A stretch of DNA of 64,000 bases from an uncultured Clostridium sp. (GCA_937885015.1 CALAAS010000026.1:124001-188000); one strand, 5' to 3'. Counted from the first letter of the stretch, positions 16,535 through 25,779 are shown. Numbers and translations are program-made. The notes: generated by a model from the letters alone, not told the origin.

Positions 16535-18076
16535 TCAGTTCAGTGTCAAATGTGCAAAATCCATGGCTTCATCATCAAGAATATTCCGCAGGAAATCACT
16601 GATGTCACTGACATAATCAATCTCATTCCAATATTCCAGCGCTGGATCCTCTTTGATCGCCTCAGCAATCTCAATCATACGGCCTCCGTAGTAATAAACG
16701 CAGAGCTTCGCGTAAAACTGCGCCATGGCATCCAGCTTTTCCCTGGTAAACAGGAACTTTCTGTCTTTCATATGGCTTTCCAGGTCTTTCATGGCTTTTC
16801 TGTAGGAAAACTGTGCCAGGAACTCTTCTGAATAGGTCTTAAAGTCTGCCAGATCCCTGTTTTTATAGGAATTCCGCTCCGCCCATCCGTCTACATCCAC
16901 GGAAACCGCGTCATACTGGTAGGTGCCGTCCTCCATGAGTTTTAAAACGCCATAATTACAGGGAGCCATCACCATAGAACCCGTAATAATCTCATAAATT
17001 CCCGTATCCTCATCTTCCATATAATGCTGAAGATGCAGATGGCCGCTGAGATGAAGCCTCACATCGTATTCGGCCAGCATCCCCACCAGCTCCTCATTGT
17101 GCTCAATGGTGCAATGGTCGTAAAAATCCCGGCTGACACCGCTTTGATCCAACAGATTGTGATGCGTAACACTGATGACCTCTGCCCCTTGTGCATCTGC
17201 CTCCTCCAGGATTTCTTCCATCCACTCATACGTTTCCCTACGGATCATCCCCCCCATTTCATTGGTAGGATCATACTGGCAGGAATCCAGCATCAGCATC
17301 CAGTAAGAATCATCCAGCTTATAAAGGTAGCTTAATGACGCCGGATCCCGACTGTCCGCTGCCACATATCCACAGTCTGCATAAATCTCTTCAAATTCCT
17401 CTGCCGTAACGGAGGAAACCTTTTCTGTCCGCTCCGGATAAAAACGCTTGGCATGAGGGTTATTGATGTCATGGTTCCCCGGAATTACCGCCACTTCTAT
17501 ATCATGCTCCAACAGCGTATCCAAAATCCCGGCCAGCTCCTCGTGACTCTCTTTTTCTCCGTTCAGCGTCAGATCACCGCTAAGCACCACCAGATCCGGC
17601 TGCTCCTTCAGCATATCATCCACAAAGGCATCCATAACCTCCCAGCCATACTGAAGCACACGCCCGTCCTCGTTATCAATCATATCCCGAAAGGTCTGGC
17701 AGCGATTGCCAGCCAGCTTCTCCGCCAGATAGTGCATATCTGTCGCGACGACAATCTTTTTTTCCAGGCCCTCTTCCCGCTCAGCGGCCTCCGATTCCCT
17801 GCTCTCTTCCCGTTCAGGACCTTCCGCCATACTTTCCCCAGGATTTTCTACGGATTCCGAACCGGTTTCCCCGGATTCGGAAACCTGTCCTGCCTTGCTT
17901 CCGGAACCAGTGACTCCCGATTGGCTTTCTTCCATTCCCGTACCGGCCTGCCCGCTTTCCGAAACGGTCTGTTCCGGCCCGCCGCAGCCTCCCAGAAAAA
18001 CGGATGCCAAAAGCGCCAGTCCTGCTGCCGCACCGGCTCCGGCCCGTCTGTACTGTATATCTATTTGTTTTCTCAT
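16535..18076 (-). CDS. Lipoprotein metallophosphoesterase
   Basis: A 513-residue paralog of the phosphoesterase at 11963-13570. It has a lipoprotein signal ending LGGC (Cys31) in place of a membrane helix, then about 80 Ser/Glu/Gly-rich residues, then the catalytic domain: ATDMHYLAEK, LSGDLTLNGE, IPGNHDINNP, VTHHNLLDQS, LSGHLHLQHY. The C-terminal helical region matches the paralog as well. It is exposed at the outer face of the membrane. Substrate unknown. The start at 18076 has a weak GAGGGA site. Confidence 0.88.
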   Translation of the reverse strand: MRKQIDIQYRRAGAGAAAGLALLASVFLGGCGGPEQTVSESGQAGTGMEESQSGVTGSGSKAGQVSESGETGSESVENPGESMAEGPEREESRESEAAEREEGLEKKIVVATDMHYLAEKLAGNRCQTFRDMIDNEDGRVLQYGWEVMDAFVDDMLKEQPDLVVLSGDLTLNGEKESHEELAGILDTLLEHDIEVAVIPGNHDINNPHAKRFYPERTEKVSSVTAEEFEEIYADCGYVAADSRDPASLSYLYKLDDSYWMLMLDSCQYDPTNEMGGMIRRETYEWMEEILEEADAQGAEVISVTHHNLLDQSGVSRDFYDHCTIEHNEELVGMLAEYDVRLHLSGHLHLQHYMEDEDTGIYEIITGSMVMAPCNYGVLKLMEDGTYQYDAVSVDVDGWAERNSYKNRDLADFKTYSEEFLAQFSYRKAMKDLESHMKDRKFLFTREKLDAMAQFYAKLCVYYYGGRMIEIAEAIKEDPALEYWNEIDYVSDISDFLRNILDDEAMDFAHLTLN

Positions 18077-18103
18077 CTTTACGTAATCCCTCGCTTTCTG
18101 ACA

Positions 18104-19273
18104 CTACATAACGTAACCGTGGTCAATGGATACCACCGCACAGTAATTTTCCCATTTTTCCTGAATCAGTTTTTCAATTTCTTCCTTCAGTTCTTTGTCT
18201 GTTTTTTTCAACTCGAAGGGTGCCACTGCATCAAAAATAAGGTTGGTGTGGGTAGTTCCCGCAACCATTCTAAAATCGTGAATGGTTACTCTTTCATCTA
18301 TACTCTGAACCAGCCGAGCCACCTCCCCGCGTATCTTATCCACCGCCTTGTTATCGGTCTCAATGGGATCCATGTGAATGACAGCCTCACAGCCCAATTT
18401 CTCTTTCAGCTCCTTCTCTGCCCGATCAATGACATCATGGAGTTCAAACATATTTCCGTCCCCTGAAACCTCTCCATGAAGGGATATCATCACACGGCCC
18501 GGCCCGTAATCATGTACTACCAGGTCATGGATCCCGACAATCTCCGGGTACGCCAGCGTAATGCGCTGAATCTCATCAATAAACTCCGGCTCTGGCGATT
18601 GTCCCAGAAGCGGAGATAATGTATCCCGTGCTGCACTGTATCCGGCATATAGAATAAACAGTGCCACCAGTGTGCCGCACCAGCCATCCACATTTACTCC
18701 GGTAAACCGCTGCACCAGCATGGCAACCAGCACTACGGAGGTAGCCGCCGCATCACTCAGGCTATCCGTCGCCGTAGCCTTCATCGCCGCGGAATCGATT
18801 CGCGCCCCTATGGCACGGTTATAGCTGCTCATATAGAGTTTCACACCGATGGATACCACCAGAATTCCCACTGACAGAGCGCTGGTTTCCACTGGCGCCG
18901 GCTCCAGAATCTTTTTAACTGAAGATTTCGCCAGCTCAAATCCCATCAGAAGAATGGCCTCCGCCACAATCAGTCCCGAAATATATTCAATCCGCCCATG
19001 TCCAAAGGGATGTTCCCTGTCCGGTTTCATGCCGGCAAATTTAAACCCGATCAGCGTAATCAGGGAAGAACCGGCATCCGACAGATTATTAAATGCATCC
19101 GCCATAATAGCAATGGAGCCGCTCAAAAAGCCAGCCAGATATTTTCCCAAAAACAAAACTACATTCAATCCGATTCCCACAATGCTGCAGATGGAACCAC
19201 AGCGCCGTCTCATCTCCGGATTCGTCCCGCAACCTCCATCCGGCACTATTTTTTTAATCAGCCAAGAAACCAT
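18104..19273 (-). CDS. Cation diffusion facilitator (metal efflux)
   Basis: A 389-residue CDF transporter. The N-terminal domain has about six helices; metal site residues are in ADAFNNLSDAGSS and the second pair in TATDSLSDAAAT; HPFGHGRIEYISG follows TM3. The C-terminal cytoplasmic ferredoxin-like domain begins near residue 215 (VGIHDLVVHDYGPGRVMISL), and about 70 further residues form a second similar module, a longer tail than usual. Likely Zn2+/Mn2+/Fe2+ export; the metal is not determined by sequence alone. Confidence 0.9.
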   Translation of the reverse strand: MVSWLIKKIVPDGGCGTNPEMRRRCGSICSIVGIGLNVVLFLGKYLAGFLSGSIAIMADAFNNLSDAGSSLITLIGFKFAGMKPDREHPFGHGRIEYISGLIVAEAILLMGFELAKSSVKKILEPAPVETSALSVGILVVSIGVKLYMSSYNRAIGARIDSAAMKATATDSLSDAAATSVVLVAMLVQRFTGVNVDGWCGTLVALFILYAGYSAARDTLSPLLGQSPEPEFIDEIQRITLAYPEIVGIHDLVVHDYGPGRVMISLHGEVSGDGNMFELHDVIDRAEKELKEKLGCEAVIHMDPIETDNKAVDKIRGEVARLVQSIDERVTIHDFRMVAGTTHTNLIFDAVAPFELKKTDKELKEEIEKLIQEKWENYCAVVSIDHGYVM

Positions 19274-19340
19274 ATCTTTCGCCTCTATTCAACCATATTT
19301 ACAATCGCTTCGAAAAGAAGACTGTCCACAATCAACCTAT

Positions 19341-20333
19341 TTATTTCAAAAATACCAGTTCTCTCTCTCCAGAACGGGATTCATCAAAGGAAAATCCCAG
19401 TCCTTCAAAGGATTTGACCGTTTCAAAATCCCGCGCTCCGCAGCCGGCCATGAAACGTACCATTTCCCCCCGGGCCATCTTAGCCTCCGTTGCCTTTACC
19501 CGAATCTTTCCGTCCCGCAAAGTTCCAAACACACAGGTTACGAACCGATCCTCCGGGCGAAGCCAGGATTCCACCGCTCTGCTGTATTCTTTTGAGGCCA
19601 AGTTCAACACGGAAAGGCGCCCCTCTCCTTCCCGAAGTGCCCGAAAAAGACGGTCTCCCCAGAAAGCATACAAATCCCGCCCCCAGGAGCCGGAAAGACG
19701 TGTCTGCATCTCCAGGCGATACGGAACAATCCCATCATCCGGCCGGAGAATTCCGTAAAACCCGCTCAAAATCCGCAAATACCGACAGGCATATTCCCAT
19801 TCTGCTCCTGAAAACAAATGCGGTGCCATATACTGATACTGAAGTCCCACATACATCAAAAGCGCCGCTCCCTGCCCACATTTTAAATTCATCCCGCGAT
19901 ACCGCAAAAAATTTTCATGGGTAATCGTTTCGTTTGCCGCAAAAAGCTCCATCAGTTCACTTTCACTGCAGCTCTTCAGTACCTCTAAAAGCTCCTGGGT
20001 CTTTTCTATGTATTCCGGAATACCGCTCCAGGCAAACGCCTCTGCCTCATCCCGCATTCTTTTAGCCGGAGAGATTATGATTCGAAATGTTTCCTTCTCC
20101 CGTACCATGACCTCTTTTTCCAGTTTTGTCATTTTTTTAATCGCCGCCTCCCGCTTCATAGCCTCGGACCGGGTGGCATATTCTTCGTAATATGCCAGAG
20201 TAACCGGCCGACGGCTTCTGGTGTATCTGGCTCCCCGCCCTGCATTGTGCGTCCTGATGCGCTCTGCCAGGTCACTGGTCCACCCGCAGTACAGGGATCC
20301 ATCCGCGCAGCGAAGCAGATATGTATAATTCAC
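19341..20333 (-). CDS. yaaA: GIY-YIG nuclease domain fused to YaaA
   Basis: A 330-residue fusion. Residues 1-80 are a GIY-YIG domain of the YhbQ type (YTYLLRC and YCGWT, catalytic Arg in ERIRTHN, Glu in the EEYATRSEAMKRE helix). Without a stop it runs into YaaA from about residue 86 (FRIIISPAKRMRD), continuing through ILSGFYGILRPDD and GARDFETVKSFEGLGFSF. YaaA lowers free iron and protects DNA under peroxide stress in E. coli. The GTG at 20333 has AGGAGG 6 nt upstream; ATG 20348 is an alternative with weaker AGGA. Separate translation from the internal ATG (MVREKETF) is possible but its ribosome site is poor. Confidence 0.85.
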   Translation of the reverse strand: MNYTYLLRCADGSLYCGWTSDLAERIRTHNAGRGARYTRSRRPVTLAYYEEYATRSEAMKREAAIKKMTKLEKEVMVREKETFRIIISPAKRMRDEAEAFAWSGIPEYIEKTQELLEVLKSCSESELMELFAANETITHENFLRYRGMNLKCGQGAALLMYVGLQYQYMAPHLFSGAEWEYACRYLRILSGFYGILRPDDGIVPYRLEMQTRLSGSWGRDLYAFWGDRLFRALREGEGRLSVLNLASKEYSRAVESWLRPEDRFVTCVFGTLRDGKIRVKATEAKMARGEMVRFMAGCGARDFETVKSFEGLGFSFDESRSGERELVFLK

Positions 20334-20523
20334 CCTGCTCCTCCTCATATTTTTCCTGTCCGCATCCCATGCAGGCAGAGTTTGAGGCCGAACAAACGCT
20401 ACAGAAAATACGCTCCGCGGCTGCTTCAATTATGTAAACGGGGGCACCGCCTTGCAATGCGCTGCCGCCGTCCGAAATACCAGACAGCACGGCTGTCTGA
20501 GATTTCGTATCTATCTGAAGCAC
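20272..20523 (-). CDS. Possible small CxxC protein overlapping the GIY-YIG start
   Basis: An 83-codon frame starting GTG whose residues 42-55 read CSVCSASNSACMGC, two CxxC pairs six residues apart, as in small zinc ribbons. The first 60 residues have ordinary amino-acid composition and lie between the OLD-like gene and the GIY-YIG/YaaA gene; the last part overlaps the latter in another frame. No clear ribosome site precedes the GTG, so it may be spurious. Confidence 0.25.
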   Translation of the reverse strand: MLQIDTKSQTAVLSGISDGGSALQGGAPVYIIEAAAERIFCSVCSASNSACMGCGQEKYEEEQGELYISASLRGWIPVLRVDQ

Positions 20524-20610
20524 CGGCCGGATGCGGTTTACCGTCCCTGTTCAGCCTCTTTTTACTTTTGCCACACTCTATTATATGGATTTTCTCCCAA
20601 AATGCAACTT

Positions 20611-22470
20611 TCATCCCGGCATTTTTTTCCGACTGTCAAAATAGGAAAACCTGTCAATGGTATCCAAAATGTCAGCGAAATCTTCTCTGGGTGCCAGCTC
20701 CAGATAGCGTCTCAGAAGTTCCGTCTCCTGTTTTTTATACCTTCCATAAAAAATATCGTAAAGATTGTGCCCTCGCAGATGAATTTTAAAAAGCTCCATG
20801 TTCTCCCGCAAATCCCGCTCCGAAGTTACAGGGTGCCCCAGCGCCTGTTCAAACCGGCGGCCAGAGCGGAGACGCCCCAGATATTCTGTCCATTTTGCCC
20901 AGAGAATTTCATAGAAGGCATCTTCCGATTCCACGATCCCCAGCTTTGCCATCACAGAAGGATTCAGGAAATAGTTTTCAAAGGAATAATATTTAAGGAT
21001 CAGAACATTTCTCCGGGTGACCCGGGGAAGATGGTCCGCATCCCGCAAGCTCTGTTCATCATAATACCGGCACAGAGAGGACGCCAGTTCTTCCGGATCC
21101 TTTCCATCCCCGTCCCGGATCATCAGAAACTGATCGCCGAAAGAAATCTGATTCATATATTTCAGATTGGCGTAAGTCTTAATATTGGTGCAGCTGTTGG
21201 TGGTCAGAATAGCAATGCGGGAAAGGACTCCGCTTTCGTCCCTGACCTCCGGATAATAGGCGGACAGAAGCAGAGGCAGACGGCTCTTATCCTGTTTTCC
21301 TTCCACAATAAAGACAAAATCCACATTAAGAATATCTCCAGCCCCATATCCCAAATCCTCCAGCACCTCACCAATATCTGTATTTTCCCGAATCACGGAG
21401 CGCTTGTCCCCATCCAGCACAACCTGCCGAATCTGGCGCCCCGTAAAATTCATCAGCAGCTGCGGCGAATGGGTGCTGAACATAACCTGATTTTTCTTTG
21501 ACAGGCGATAGAGAATCTCACTGGCCGCCTTCTGCAGCTGTGGATGCAGAAAAAGCTCCGGATACTCCACCAGAATAATGCTGGGACTGTCTGTCTCCCC
21601 TTCCACATAGGTTTCCAGCAGTGAAAGCATATAGATACTCTGCATACCACGGCTCATGCAGTCAACAGGGCGCAGCTGACCGCCTCCGGCTCTGAGAGTC
21701 TGCACGCTCACCTGAAACATTCGATCTGCATCTGCATGAATTTCACAGAAAATCTCATCATATCCGCCATTTTTGTGAAATTTTTCATTCAAGCGGCGCA
21801 GCCGCTCTCCCGCCCCAGACTGGAACAGCTTATATTCCAAAAGCTTCCTGGTCTCTGCCGCATTTAGTTCCTCCGGCTTTTTCTTATGGATCAGGCCAAT
21901 GCACTGAAAGCAGTGGGTACACTCTCTGGCAGCGTCAAAAATACAGCTGCCAGACCGAGCCTGCTGCATGGTAGGGTTATCATAGAAAAACAGAAGTTCT
22001 CTCTGAAATTCTCCCAATTTCCGGCTGCTGTCGATGACATGCAGCTTCGGCAGTACATCACGGATATAGGGGTTATCCTTTCGAAATCCATCGGTATACC
22101 GCACTTTCCCCTCATAATTGGCAATCAGAGTAAACGTCAGAAGATCATCCTGAAAGGAGGGAAGCCGCCGGTAAAATTCCCGCTCCCAAGTCTCGTAGCG
22201 CCGATAGCGGCTGACCAGTCCGGACCGGTGGAAAAATGCCCGGTCCTCCGGGGTAATTAAAAGCTGCGCCTCAATCTCAATATTCTGCCTGGATTCATCA
22301 AAATCAAAGGGTTCCGGGCGGGCAACCCCCGCCAGAATACGGACGGCATCCAAAACCGATGTCTTTCCAGTATTATTTTTTCCCACCAGAATCACGGCAT
22401 TCTCCAGCTCTCCCAGCTCCATATCCCGGATTCCCTTGTAATTTCGTATCCGAATGCGGGTAAACAGCAT
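20611..22470 (-). CDS. OLD-like ATPase/TOPRIM protein with a cysteine cluster
   Basis: A 619-residue AAA/ABC-type ATPase with a C-terminal TOPRIM domain, as in overcoming-lysogenization-defect nucleases. Walker A is GKNNTGKTS (31-39), the signature-like CMSRGMQS lies at 271-278, Walker B is ILVEYPELFLHP (about 299-310; VEYPE in place of the common EEPE), and STHSP is the switch His at 334. TOPRIM has FIVEGKQD (Glu390) and RDGDGKD (DxD, 453-455). Between ATPase halves sit C176, C184, C187 and C190 (ECTHCFQC), not typical of OLD. No UvrD-like partner follows, so it would be a stand-alone type. Nuclease activity is inferred. Confidence 0.85.
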   Translation of the reverse strand: MLFTRIRIRNYKGIRDMELGELENAVILVGKNNTGKTSVLDAVRILAGVARPEPFDFDESRQNIEIEAQLLITPEDRAFFHRSGLVSRYRRYETWEREFYRRLPSFQDDLLTFTLIANYEGKVRYTDGFRKDNPYIRDVLPKLHVIDSSRKLGEFQRELLFFYDNPTMQQARSGSCIFDAARECTHCFQCIGLIHKKKPEELNAAETRKLLEYKLFQSGAGERLRRLNEKFHKNGGYDEIFCEIHADADRMFQVSVQTLRAGGGQLRPVDCMSRGMQSIYMLSLLETYVEGETDSPSIILVEYPELFLHPQLQKAASEILYRLSKKNQVMFSTHSPQLLMNFTGRQIRQVVLDGDKRSVIRENTDIGEVLEDLGYGAGDILNVDFVFIVEGKQDKSRLPLLLSAYYPEVRDESGVLSRIAILTTNSCTNIKTYANLKYMNQISFGDQFLMIRDGDGKDPEELASSLCRYYDEQSLRDADHLPRVTRRNVLILKYYSFENYFLNPSVMAKLGIVESEDAFYEILWAKWTEYLGRLRSGRRFEQALGHPVTSERDLRENMELFKIHLRGHNLYDIFYGRYKKQETELLRRYLELAPREDFADILDTIDRFSYFDSRKKMPG

Positions 22471-22529
22471 CCCCGGCCCTCCTTTTTTATCTCTCCGGCC
22501 TCCACACTCTCCGCAGGCCGTTGTCGCAT

Positions 22530-24086
22530 TTATTTTATCTCTTTTACCAGAATCAGTCGGTCTCCCTCCCTGACAGTCCGTTCTGGCAGTTCATTGAGCT
22601 CACAAACGTTATCCACGGTTGTGTGAAATTTTTTTGCAATTTTCCACAGTGAATCGCCTTTTTGCACCACATACCCCACAATACCCGGCATCTCCTGCAG
22701 CCTCTGCAAATCCAGGGGACTCATCTCAATATCTGTAACCACCGGCTCCTTTATGGGTTGAAGCACCAGGAGTTCCGCTCCAATCACCGCCTTGACCTCT
22801 ACCTGCCCCCCTCCCAGCATGACCGCTGTCAGCTGCTCCAGGCCCAGATGAATCTGCCAGACACTGTCCTCGCATATTCCTTCCGCCTCCGCAACGCAGT
22901 GAAACGGAAGGATCTGACCAGCCGTGCCAACGGGCTCCGCATCATCGTCCGTCAGATATAAAAGTCTCAGATCCAAAACTCCCTCCAGATGAAGTCCATC
23001 CGCCTCCGGCCTGGCTTCATCCAGCTTCACGCTGCCGCTGCTGTGACAGATTTGAAGGATCCTTTCCGGCTTTCCCATGGAAATCTGCTCACTGATCCTG
23101 GTCTTGCAGACATTGTGGGTCAGCAGTCGGTCAAAGCAGGCCTCCCCCTGCTGCGCATGAATCTCGCAGCCCGTGGAATAGACATCGCTTAAAAGCTCCA
23201 CCTTTTCCTCCCGGTACAGCTTCATATCCAGTTCCAATACGGCATCCACCGTAAATTCCCGCATCTCCCCGTCATAATCCGGTTTCATCTCCACTCCACG
23301 ATGGAGAATCCGCACACCCACGTCTGGTATCATCTCTTCCTCTGATTCCGCCAGATCCACCTCTCCAGAAAACGGGATACTCTCCTCCAGCCACTGCACC
23401 GGCGTATGCTCGCCCTCTCCGGCATAAATCAGGAATACCAGAAGTTCGCCCTCCAGATGCAGCATTCCGTCCAGAGGACGTATGGTTACCCCGCGAAGCC
23501 GCATTTCGTCCCACAGGATCTTCTCCGCATTGGGCTTATTGCCAGATACCTGGATATCCTCCCGAATCCGGTATGTATCTTTTCTCCGCACCGCAATCGC
23601 CGCCACATTGACGGTATGACGCAGCACCTCTGCCTCCGTGTCGTCCGTCTCCACATCTGTTGCAGCCTCTGCGTCACAGAGGCTCTCTACCCGCACTTCC
23701 AGCGTAACCACTGCCTTGATATTCAGTTTTCTGGAATGAATCATACTAGTGCTAAGATCCTCCAGCGTCCAGGAAACCTGCACGTCGTCGTGCTCCTCCA
23801 GGCCCGGAACATTCATTACCTCTTCAAAAGAAATCTCGCCGCCCAGAGCCTGCAGGCCGCCTTTCTCCTGCCGGTACAGAATCCGAAACAGGAGTTTTCC
23901 CTGAACCGTCTCCTTTTCCCCCTGCCGTCTTGCCATTTCGATCTGGATTTCTCCGTGATCCAGCAGAATCCGGGCCACATCATCCAGCGTATCCGGAACA
24001 ATAAAATCATCATCCAGCGTAATCTGTGAGACTGTACTTCCCTTCTGCCGGTTCATATGAATCTCTTTTTTTACCAATTCCATCAT
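22530..24086 (-). CDS. SPOCS (DUF3794) and LysM domain protein
   Basis: A 518-residue protein with three SPOCS/DUF3794 modules (about residues 25-170, 185-330 and 345-450) and a C-terminal LysM (GYVVQKGDSLWKIAKKFHTT, residues ~470-515). This arrangement is found in spore coat/cortex-associated proteins of Clostridia, where SPOCS stands for SpoVID/coat. No signal peptide is visible, as for proteins that assemble on the forespore from the mother-cell side. The ATG at 24086 is chosen; a GTG at 24098 is possible. A mother-cell sigma factor promoter was not identified. Confidence 0.85.
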   Translation of the reverse strand: MMELVKKEIHMNRQKGSTVSQITLDDDFIVPDTLDDVARILLDHGEIQIEMARRQGEKETVQGKLLFRILYRQEKGGLQALGGEISFEEVMNVPGLEEHDDVQVSWTLEDLSTSMIHSRKLNIKAVVTLEVRVESLCDAEAATDVETDDTEAEVLRHTVNVAAIAVRRKDTYRIREDIQVSGNKPNAEKILWDEMRLRGVTIRPLDGMLHLEGELLVFLIYAGEGEHTPVQWLEESIPFSGEVDLAESEEEMIPDVGVRILHRGVEMKPDYDGEMREFTVDAVLELDMKLYREEKVELLSDVYSTGCEIHAQQGEACFDRLLTHNVCKTRISEQISMGKPERILQICHSSGSVKLDEARPEADGLHLEGVLDLRLLYLTDDDAEPVGTAGQILPFHCVAEAEGICEDSVWQIHLGLEQLTAVMLGGGQVEVKAVIGAELLVLQPIKEPVVTDIEMSPLDLQRLQEMPGIVGYVVQKGDSLWKIAKKFHTTVDNVCELNELPERTVREGDRLILVKEIK

Positions 24087-24163
24087 ATCCTGCCGCACCT
24101 TCCTTTACGCAAAGATTTATGCGAATTCTTTGCCTATGGAAATCTATGCAGGCCGGGGCCCCA

Positions 24164-25099
24164 TTATGTCTCCGGGTCAGCGCCATACTCCTCCAGAAAA
24201 TGATGGCGTTTTCCATTCTTTACGTATCCGATGCAGGCATCCAGATTGACATTTTCCACACTCTTAAAAATATTGGTTTCAATATGCTCATTGATCTGGC
24301 GAAACCGGCTGATCAGTTCCTTCATCTCCTGGCGCTTGGACATATGCGCCTCTTCTTCCTGCCTCTGCGCCTCCGCAGCCTCCGTAAACCGGCAGGCACA
24401 CTGAAGAAATCTCAGCTGATTCAAGTCCCGCCAGGCCAAAATATCAGCCTCCTTTACCAGATACAGCGGTCGGATCAGTTCCATCCCCTCAAAATTTGTG
24501 CTGTGCAGCTTTGGCATCATAGTATTGACCTGCGCCCCATAGAGCATACTCATAAGGATCGTCTCAATCACATCATCGAAATGATGCCCCAACGCGATCT
24601 TATTGCATCCAAGCTTTCTGGCGTTGGCATAAAGATAGCCTCTCCGCATCCTCGCACAGAGGTAGCAGGGAGACTGCTCCACATCCACCACCACATTGAA
24701 AATATCCGATTCAAATACCGTAATCGGTATGTTCATCAGACGGGCATTTTCCTCAATCTGCCTGCGATTTTCCGGATTATATCCCGGATCCATCACGAGA
24801 AAATGAAGACCAAACTCCATTTTCCCGTGACGCAGAATTTCCTGCATGCATTTCGCCAACAGCATGGAATCCTTCCCGCCGGAAATGCAGACGGCAATAT
24901 TATCTCCCTCCTGAATCATATCATATTCATTCAGTGCCTTCACAAAGGGTCTCCAAATCTCCTTTCGGAAGGTCTTAATAATGCTGCGTTCTATTTCACG
25001 GCAGCGCTCATCTCCTGTGATTTCCGGCCTTTCTTCTCTTCCTGTCCTCTCGGCTTTCTTTGCTGCATCTTCCTGTCCGCACTCTCTTTTCTCTGTCAT
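24164..25099 (-). CDS. TtcA-like PP-loop tRNA thiolase
   Basis: A 311-residue N-type ATP pyrophosphatase. The PP-loop is CISGGKDSMLL, with CYLCARMRRG and LQCACRF supplying the cysteines that hold an Fe-S cluster in TtcA (tRNA C32 2-thiolation). ALGHHFDDVIET is the second substrate region. Whether the target is C32 or another base cannot be told. The first 40 residues are a polar extension. The ATG overlaps the cysE stop by 4 bp. Confidence 0.85.
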   Translation of the reverse strand: MTEKRECGQEDAAKKAERTGREERPEITGDERCREIERSIIKTFRKEIWRPFVKALNEYDMIQEGDNIAVCISGGKDSMLLAKCMQEILRHGKMEFGLHFLVMDPGYNPENRRQIEENARLMNIPITVFESDIFNVVVDVEQSPCYLCARMRRGYLYANARKLGCNKIALGHHFDDVIETILMSMLYGAQVNTMMPKLHSTNFEGMELIRPLYLVKEADILAWRDLNQLRFLQCACRFTEAAEAQRQEEEAHMSKRQEMKELISRFRQINEHIETNIFKSVENVNLDACIGYVKNGKRHHFLEEYGADPET

Positions 25100-25779
25100 A
25101 CCGCCGTTTCTTTCCCTTTCGCCTCTGCTGCCTTTTCCTTCCTGAGAAGATCCAATTCCTCCTCCAGCTTCTCCACCTGACGGCGCAGTCCGTTGATCTC
25201 CTCCATCAGCCGCCGGTCATCCTCGCCAATGATCATTTTCTGTTTTTTCGGCAGAGAAACACCATCCTTCTTAACCGGACGGGCCGGAATACCGGCAGCC
25301 GTTGTATTGCCCTCCAGAGGGCGCAGTAACACGGCATTGGCTGCCACTGAGCAATTATCCCCGATCTCAAAGGAGCCGAGAATCTTGGCTCCCGCCCCGA
25401 CCATTACGTTATTTCCCAGAGTGGGATGGCGTTTTCCCTTTTCCGTTCCCACGCCCCCCAGCGTCACACCCTGATAAATCGTGCAGTTGTCTCCTACTAC
25501 GGCCGTCTCGCCGATCACCACCCCGCATCCATGGTCAATGAGGATTCCGTGTCCCAGCTGCGCACCTGGGTGAATCTCGATCAGCGTAAAAAAACGGGCA
25601 ATCTGTGAGATCAGTCTGGCAATAAAAAACATGTGATGCACATAAAACCAGTGGGCAATCCTGTGCCAGATCAGAGCATGCACGCCCTGATACAAAAGCA
25701 GCACCTCCAGTGCATTTCTGGCAGCCGGATCCCGCTCCTGAACCGCCTTGACATCCTTCCATATATCTTTCAAAATCAT
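25096..25779 (-). CDS. cysE: Serine O-acetyltransferase
   Basis: A 227-residue left-handed beta-helix acetyltransferase making O-acetylserine, the precursor of cysteine. ILIDHGCGVVIGE contains the Asp-His pair, GVGTEKGKRHPTLG the acetyl-CoA-side loop, and the hexapeptide coils run to residue ~180; a charged coiled coil (RRLMEEINGLRRQVEKLEEE) ends the protein. The ATG at 25779 has AGGAGG 9 nt upstream; ATG 25788 abuts it. The neighbouring TtcA-like sulfur-transfer gene overlaps by 4 bp, a link through cysteine supply. Confidence 0.92.
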   Translation of the reverse strand: MILKDIWKDVKAVQERDPAARNALEVLLLYQGVHALIWHRIAHWFYVHHMFFIARLISQIARFFTLIEIHPGAQLGHGILIDHGCGVVIGETAVVGDNCTIYQGVTLGGVGTEKGKRHPTLGNNVMVGAGAKILGSFEIGDNCSVAANAVLLRPLEGNTTAAGIPARPVKKDGVSLPKKQKMIIGEDDRRLMEEINGLRRQVEKLEEELDLLRKEKAAEAKGKETAV

